Assembly: GCF_030503635.1 (NCBI RefSeq)
Contig: NZ_CP129965.1
Span: 1,612,001 to 1,676,000, forward strand
DNA length: 64,000 nucleotides
Source: Corynebacterium sp. P3-F1
GTDB lineage: Bacteria; Actinomycetota; Actinomycetes; Mycobacteriales; Mycobacteriaceae
Direction of reading: 5' to 3'
The notes beneath the pieces were generated by a model. It was not told the DNA's origin and ran no database searches. It saw nothing but the letters and a program-made list of their open reading frames with translations. The position numbers were made by a program, and so were the translations under genes. Of the stretch, positions 59,263 to 64,000 are shown in pieces. The stretch's first letter is position 1; the number at the start of each line of letters is the position of its first letter.

Positions 59263-60669
59263 GTGTCCAAAAAGATCGTGATCATCGGCGGCGGCCCGGG
59301 CGGCTACGAGGCAGCACTCGTGGGCAGTTCTTACGGCGCGGACATCACGTTGGTTGAAGACCTCGGAGTCGGCGGCTCAGGCATTTTGCGCGATGTCGTG
59401 CCGTCCAAGGGCTTCATCGCAGGCACGAACATCAAGACTGACCTCCGCCGTGCGGACGCGATGGGCCTCAAGCACGGCCTCGGCGACGTGAATTTGTCGG
59501 TTCCGGCGCTGAACAACCGCGTCGTTGCGCTCGCTTCGGAGCAGTCGCGCGACATTCGCGCCCAGGTCGAGCGCGCGGGTGTCCGCCTGATCAACGGCCG
59601 CGGCCGCTTCGCCGCCAAGCAGGAGGGCCACACCACGCACCGCGTCGAGGTGCAGCTTAACGACGGCACCGTGGAGACCATCGACTGCGACATGGTCCTG
59701 ATATCCACCGGCGCATCCCCGCGCGTCCTTCCGAAGGCGAAGCCGGACGGCCGCCGGATCCTGAACTGGCAGCAGATGTACGACCTGATCGAGATGCCGG
59801 AGCACCTCGTCGTGGTCGGTTCAGGTGTGACCGGTGCGGAGTTCGTGTCGGCGTATGCGGAGCTGGGTGTGAAGGTGACCATGGTGGGATCCTCCGACCG
59901 CATCCTCCCGCACGACGATGCGGATGCCGCCGACGTGCTCGAGCACGTCCTGTCCAACCGTGACGTGACGCTGGTGAAGGACGCTCGCGTGGACAGTGTG
60001 GAGAACACTGGCGACGGTGTGATTGTCCGAACCAGCGACGGCCGCGAGATCACCGGTTCCCACTGTCTCATGTCCATTGGTTCCATTCCCAACACGAAGG
60101 ACCTGCAGCTCGAATCCCAGGGGGTGGATGTCACCCCGTCGGGTCACATCCACGTCGACCGCGTGTCCCGCACCAATGTCGCAGGCATCTACGCCGCCGG
60201 CGACTGTTCGGACCTCATGCCGCTGGCGTCCGTGGCCGCGATGCAGGGGCGCATCGCCATGTACCACGCACTCGGGGAGGGAGTGGAGCCGCTGCGTATC
60301 CGCACCGTCGGCAACGCGGTGTTCACGCGCCCGGAAATCGCCGCGGTGGGCATCACCGAGGCCCAGATCCACAACGGCGAGTACGACGCGGACATCATCA
60401 AACTCGACCTGGCTACCAACCCGCGCGCGAAGATGCGTTCGTTGACCACTGGTTTTGTGAAGATCTTCTCCCGCAAAGGTTCCGGCCAGGTGCTCGGCGG
60501 CGTGATCGTCGCCCCGACTGCATCCGAGCTGATTTTGTCGTTGACCATCGCCGTGACCAATAACCTCACGGTGGAAGACCTCGCGAACTCCATGGCGGTC
60601 TACCCGTCGCTGTCCGGCTCCATCACCGAGGCCGCCCGCCGTCTCGTGCACAAGACGGACCTGAACTAG
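59263..60669 (+). CDS. lpdA: NAD(P)H-quinone dehydrogenase of the flavoprotein disulfide reductase family (LpdA type)
   Basis: 468 residues. FAD-binding VIIGGGPGGYEAAL, NAD(P)-binding VVVGSGVTGAEFVSAYAELG, second FAD motif IYAAGDCSDLMPLASVAAMQG, and a dimerisation domain. The redox-disulfide segment, C-x4-C in true lipoamide dehydrogenases, reads GVGGSGILRDVVPSKGF with no cysteine, so it cannot reduce lipoamide. M. tuberculosis LpdA (Rv3303c) is a similar NAD(P)H-quinone reductase. GTG 59263 has AAAGGAG six bases upstream; the longer frame is the shadow of the M20 gene. Confidence 0.9.
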   Translation: MSKKIVIIGGGPGGYEAALVGSSYGADITLVEDLGVGGSGILRDVVPSKGFIAGTNIKTDLRRADAMGLKHGLGDVNLSVPALNNRVVALASEQSRDIRAQVERAGVRLINGRGRFAAKQEGHTTHRVEVQLNDGTVETIDCDMVLISTGASPRVLPKAKPDGRRILNWQQMYDLIEMPEHLVVVGSGVTGAEFVSAYAELGVKVTMVGSSDRILPHDDADAADVLEHVLSNRDVTLVKDARVDSVENTGDGVIVRTSDGREITGSHCLMSIGSIPNTKDLQLESQGVDVTPSGHIHVDRVSRTNVAGIYAAGDCSDLMPLASVAAMQGRIAMYHALGEGVEPLRIRTVGNAVFTRPEIAAVGITEAQIHNGEYDADIIKLDLATNPRAKMRSLTTGFVKIFSRKGSGQVLGGVIVAPTASELILSLTIAVTNNLTVEDLANSMAVYPSLSGSITEAARRLVHKTDLN

Positions 60670-60690
60670 CCAGGCTCTTAACCAGCGGAC

Positions 60691-60747
60691 TTATCCGGGC
60701 CCCGGGCGCAAAGGTGATCTTCACAACCTGCCGGGGCTCGCGGATAA
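60691..60747. other. Imperfect inverted repeat between lpdA and pyc
   Basis: TTATCCG-GGCCCCGG (60691-60705) can pair with CCGGGGC-TCG-CGGATAA (60731-60747) across a 25-base loop. There is no T-tract on the plus strand. Terminator of lpdA or an attenuator for pyc; undecided. Confidence 0.4.
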
Positions 60748-60804
60748 AACAGACCCTATGATCAGTTATGCCAATAGTTATTTCTGATCTAGGGGAGACC
60801 TTTC

Positions 60805-63800
60805 ATGACCGGTCCCGACCGCCAGGCAGGCACCGACACAGCAAACCTGCCCACCTTCAAGAAGATTTTGGTGGCCAACCGCGGCGAAATCGCAGTCCGT
60901 GCTTTCCGCGCCGCGTTTGAGACGGGGGCCAAGACGGTCGCCGTGTACCCGCGCGAAGACCGTCACTCCTTCCACCGCCCGTTCGCCGACGAGGCAGTGC
61001 AGATCGGGGAAGAGGGGCAGCCGGTCCGTGCGTACCTGTCCATCGACGAGATCATGCGCGCGGCTGAAAAGACCGGGGCAGACGCGGTCTACCCGGGCTA
61101 CGGCTTCCTGTCGGAGCGCGCTGATCTGGCCCGTGCCTGCAAAGAGCGCGGCATCACCTTCATCGGCCCGACTGCCGAGACGCTCGACCTGACCGGTGAC
61201 AAGGCCGCCGCGGTCCGCGCCGCCGAAGAGGCCGGGCTGCCGGTGCTCAAAGACTCCGAGGCCACCACAGACATCGACCAACTGGTCGGCTGGGCCGACG
61301 ATTTCCAGTTCCCGGTGTTCGTCAAGGCTGTGTCGGGCGGCGGCGGAAGGGGGATGCGCTTCGTCGATAAGCGAGAAAACCTGGCGACGCTGGCTGCGGA
61401 AGCATCCCGCGAGGCTGAAGCGGCGTTCGGCGATGCGAATGTGTACCTCGAGCAGGCCGTGATCAACCCGCAGCACATCGAAGTGCAGATCCTCGGCGAT
61501 TCCACCGGCGACGTGATCCACCTCTTCGAGCGCGACTGCTCCGTGCAGCGCCGCCACCAGAAGGTCGTGGAGATCGCCCCGGCGCAGCACATCACCGACG
61601 AGCAGCGCGAGCGAATCTGCAACGACGCAGTGAACTTCTGCCGCCACATCAACTACCGTGGTGCCGGCACCGTGGAGTTTTTGGTGGACGAGAACGGCAA
61701 CCACGTGTTCATCGAGATGAACCCGCGCGTGCAGGTCGAGCACACGGTGACTGAGGAAGTGACCGGTGTGGACATCGTGAAATCGCAGATGCACATCGCC
61801 GCCGGCGCTTCCCTGGAGCAGCTGGGTCTGCGCCAGGACGAGGTTGCGCTGACCGGCGCGGCGCTGCAATGCCGCATCACCACCGAGGACCCGAACAACG
61901 GCTTCCGCCCGGATTCCGGCGTGATCACCGGCTACCGCTCCCCGGGCGGCGCAGGCGTGCGCCTGGACGGCAACATCTCCGTCGGCTCCGAGATCACCCC
62001 GAACTTCGACTCGCTGCTGGTCAAGATGACCTGCCGCGGCAAGGACTTCGAGACGGCGGTGGCACGTGCCCGCCGCGCGCTCAACGAATTCTCCGTCAAC
62101 GGCGTGTCCACCAACATCGGCTTCCTGCGCGCCCTGCTGAGCGAGCCGGACTTCCAGACCAAGCGCATTTCCACCAGCTTCATCGCGGACCACCCGCTGC
62201 TGCTCGAGGCTCCCGCCGCACCCGACGAGGCCGGCCGCATTCTGGAGTACCTTGCGTGGGTGACGGTGAACCAGCCGAACGGCCCGCGCCCGACGAATAT
62301 CCGTCCGAGTGAGAAGCTGCCGGAACTCAACTACGAGTCCACGCCGCGCGGTTCCCGTGACGATCTGCTGGAATTCGGGCCCGAGAAGTGGGCGGCCAAC
62401 CTCCGCGAGCAGAAGGCCCTCGGCGTGACCGACACCTCCTTCCGCGACGCGCACCAGTCGCTGCTGGCCACCCGCGTGCGCACGAACACGCTCGTTGCCG
62501 CCGCCAAGCACGTCGGCCACCTCACGCCGGACCTCGTCTCCGTCGAGGCGTGGGGCGGCGCAACGTACGACGTGGCCATGCGCTTCCTCCACGAATCGCC
62601 GTGGACGCGCTTGGAGGAGCTGCGCGACGCGATGCCGAACATGAACATCCAGATGCTCCTGCGCGGGCGCAACACCGTCGGGTACACGCCGTACCCGGAA
62701 TCCGTGACCAAGGCATTTGTGAAGGAAGCGGCATCGACCGGCGTGGACATCTTCCGCATCTTCGACGCGCTTAACGACGTCTCCCAGATGCGCCCCGCCA
62801 TCGACGCCGTTCTGGAGACCCAGACTGCCGTGGCCGAGGTCGCCATGGCGTACTCGGGCAACCTGATGGACCCGGCGGAGGACCTGTACACCCTGGACTA
62901 CTACCTGCGCTTGGCGGATGAGATCGTGGAGACCGGTGCCCACGTCTTGGCCATCAAGGACATGGCCGGCCTGATGCGCCCGGCCGCGGCCGCCAAGCTG
63001 GTGACTGCGCTGCGCGAACGCTTCGACCTGCCGGTGCACGTGCACACCCACGACACCGCGGGAGGCCAGCTGGCCACCTACCTGGCGGCCGCCAACGCAG
63101 GCGCCGACGCGGTGGATGTGGCGTCCGCGCCGCTGGCAGGCACCACCTCGCAGCCGTCGATGTCTGCGCTGGTGGCGGCCTTCGCCGACACCGAGCGCGA
63201 CACCGGCCTGTCGCTTGAGGCCGTGAGCAGCCTCGAGCCGTATTGGGAGGGCGTGCGCCAGCTCTACGCCCCGTTCGAGTCCGGCATCCCGGGTCCGACC
63301 GGCCGCGTGTACCGCCACGAGATCCCGGGCGGCCAGCTGTCCAACCTGCGCACGCAGGCAGTGGCGCTGGGCCTGGGCGACCGCTTCGAGCTCATTGAGG
63401 ACTACTACGCCGCTGTGAACGAGATGCTTGGCCGCCCGACCAAGGTCACTCCGTCCTCCAAGGTGGTTGGCGACTTGGCCCTGCACCTCGTCGGTGCAGG
63501 AGTGGACCCGGCGGACTTCGCCGCGGACCCGCAGAGATTCGATATCCCGGATTCCGTCATCGGCTTCCTCCGCGGCGAGCTGGGCACGCCTCCGGGCGGC
63601 TGGCCGGAGCTGCGCGACCGTGCTCTCGGTGGGCGCAAGGAGACCCCGCAGCTGACCGAAGTGCCCGAGGACTTGGCTGAGGGACTCGGCTCAGAGAACC
63701 ACAAGGTGCGCCGCGCCAGCCTGGATAAGCTGCTGTTCCCGAAGCAGTACGCGGAGTTCCTGGAGCACCGCCGCACGTACGGCTTCACCGACCAGCTGGC

Positions 63801-64000
63801 GGACAAGACCTTCTTCTACGGCCTCAGAGAAGGCGAGGAGACAATGGTCTGGTACGGCGACTTGGAGGAGCAGCAGACTCCGCTGGTCGTGCGCCTGGAT
63901 GCGGTGGGTGAGCCGGACGAGAAGGGCATGCGCCGCGTGATCATCAACGTCAACGGCCAGATCCGCCCGGTCACCGTCCGCGACGAGAACGCCGAGTCCA
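60805..64000 (+). CDS. pyc: Pyruvate carboxylase, 3' end outside the window
   Basis: Anaplerotic enzyme carboxylating pyruvate to oxaloacetate, biotin-dependent. 1065 codons are visible with no stop; the C. glutamicum enzyme is, as I recall, 1140 residues, so only the C-terminal biotinyl domain (AMKM) is missing. Biotin carboxylase (~1-470): FKKILVANRGEIAVRAFRA, SGGGGRGMRF (ATP-grasp), NPRVQVEHTVTEEV. Carboxyltransferase (~545-830): TDTSFRDAHQSLLATRVRT, FRIFDALNDV, HTHDTAGGQLATYLA. Then the PYC/OADA region to the edge. AGGGGAG seven bases before ATG 60805 is a strong ribosome site. Confidence 0.97.
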   Translation, partial: MTGPDRQAGTDTANLPTFKKILVANRGEIAVRAFRAAFETGAKTVAVYPREDRHSFHRPFADEAVQIGEEGQPVRAYLSIDEIMRAAEKTGADAVYPGYGFLSERADLARACKERGITFIGPTAETLDLTGDKAAAVRAAEEAGLPVLKDSEATTDIDQLVGWADDFQFPVFVKAVSGGGGRGMRFVDKRENLATLAAEASREAEAAFGDANVYLEQAVINPQHIEVQILGDSTGDVIHLFERDCSVQRRHQKVVEIAPAQHITDEQRERICNDAVNFCRHINYRGAGTVEFLVDENGNHVFIEMNPRVQVEHTVTEEVTGVDIVKSQMHIAAGASLEQLGLRQDEVALTGAALQCRITTEDPNNGFRPDSGVITGYRSPGGAGVRLDGNISVGSEITPNFDSLLVKMTCRGKDFETAVARARRALNEFSVNGVSTNIGFLRALLSEPDFQTKRISTSFIADHPLLLEAPAAPDEAGRILEYLAWVTVNQPNGPRPTNIRPSEKLPELNYESTPRGSRDDLLEFGPEKWAANLREQKALGVTDTSFRDAHQSLLATRVRTNTLVAAAKHVGHLTPDLVSVEAWGGATYDVAMRFLHESPWTRLEELRDAMPNMNIQMLLRGRNTVGYTPYPESVTKAFVKEAASTGVDIFRIFDALNDVSQMRPAIDAVLETQTAVAEVAMAYSGNLMDPAEDLYTLDYYLRLADEIVETGAHVLAIKDMAGLMRPAAAAKLVTALRERFDLPVHVHTHDTAGGQLATYLAAANAGADAVDVASAPLAGTTSQPSMSALVAAFADTERDTGLSLEAVSSLEPYWEGVRQLYAPFESGIPGPTGRVYRHEIPGGQLSNLRTQAVALGLGDRFELIEDYYAAVNEMLGRPTKVTPSSKVVGDLALHLVGAGVDPADFAADPQRFDIPDSVIGFLRGELGTPPGGWPELRDRALGGRKETPQLTEVPEDLAEGLGSENHKVRRASLDKLLFPKQYAEFLEHRRTYGFTDQLADKTFFYGLREGEETMVWYGDLEEQQTPLVVRLDAVGEPDEKGMRRVIINVNGQIRPVTVRDENAES

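Noticed and set aside
60778-63486. A 902-codon open frame on the minus strand
   Set aside because: It is antisense to pyc, whose plus-strand frame has unmistakable biotin carboxylase and carboxyltransferase motifs; long antisense frames are a by-product of G/C-ending codons.

Overview
The window is a high-GC actinobacterial chromosome segment, almost certainly from a Corynebacterium. The evidence is gene content and order: glmM-glmS, alr-tsaE-tsaB-rimI-tsaD, groES-groEL1-whiB3-sigD-rsdA-guaB-guaB3-guaA, metQNI next to dnaE2, folD-metX-metY, a monomeric icd, trpS, upp, lpdA and pyc. This matches the order I know from corynebacteria. Codon use is strongly G/C-ending, many genes overlap by 4 bp, and many promoters sit directly on the start codon (leaderless mRNAs). 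No rRNA, tRNA, CRISPR array or insertion sequence was recognised.

Layout. 1-2.7 kb: the end of glmM, then a three-gene cassette with a small helical protein and a Pro/Cys-rich membrane protein. 2.7-10.9 kb: a hydrolase lacking its nucleophile, glmS, a membrane protein, then a tightly coupled operon alr-tsaE-x-tsaB-rimI-tsaD (cell wall D-Ala and tRNA t6A synthesis). 11-16.4 kb: CIRCE-controlled groES-groEL1, whiB3-type regulator, sigD and its anti-sigma factor. 16.5-24.4 kb: GMP synthesis (guaB, guaB3, guaA) interrupted by a metal ABC transporter and its convergent DtxR/MntR-family regulator. 25-35.6 kb: the SOS mutasome imuA'-imuB and dnaE2, separated by a secreted lipase, a sucrase/ferredoxin-like protein and the methionine importer metQNI. 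36-45.3 kb: an orphan cytochrome b-like protein, a decayed PH-domain gene, trmL-like methylase, M20 amidohydrolase, folD, metX-metY, an AbiEi/DUF559 gene and an odd repeat region. 45.3-64 kb: icd, xthA, a VapBC pair, trpS, a YihY protein, a DD-carboxypeptidase, a VIT-family transporter, an NlpC/P60 pair, upp, an XRE regulator, a second M20 hydrolase, lpdA, and pyc running off the right edge.

Regulation visible in the DNA: a perfect CIRCE element before groES; LexA-type SOS boxes before both imuA' and dnaE2; a DtxR-type iron box before the metal transporter; partial McbR-like sites before metQ and metY; three strong terminators.

The most unusual signal is an 11-base word, GCTTATCGACG, present 17 times in 64 kb on both strands, in at least four reading-frame contexts and once between genes, where about 0.03 copies would be expected by chance. 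Other points worth attention are a 33-bp near-perfect inverted repeat next to a His/Gly/Asp-rich coding remnant at 45.0-45.2 kb, a hydrolase with Gly in place of the catalytic Ser, and the cassette at 0.6-2.7 kb.
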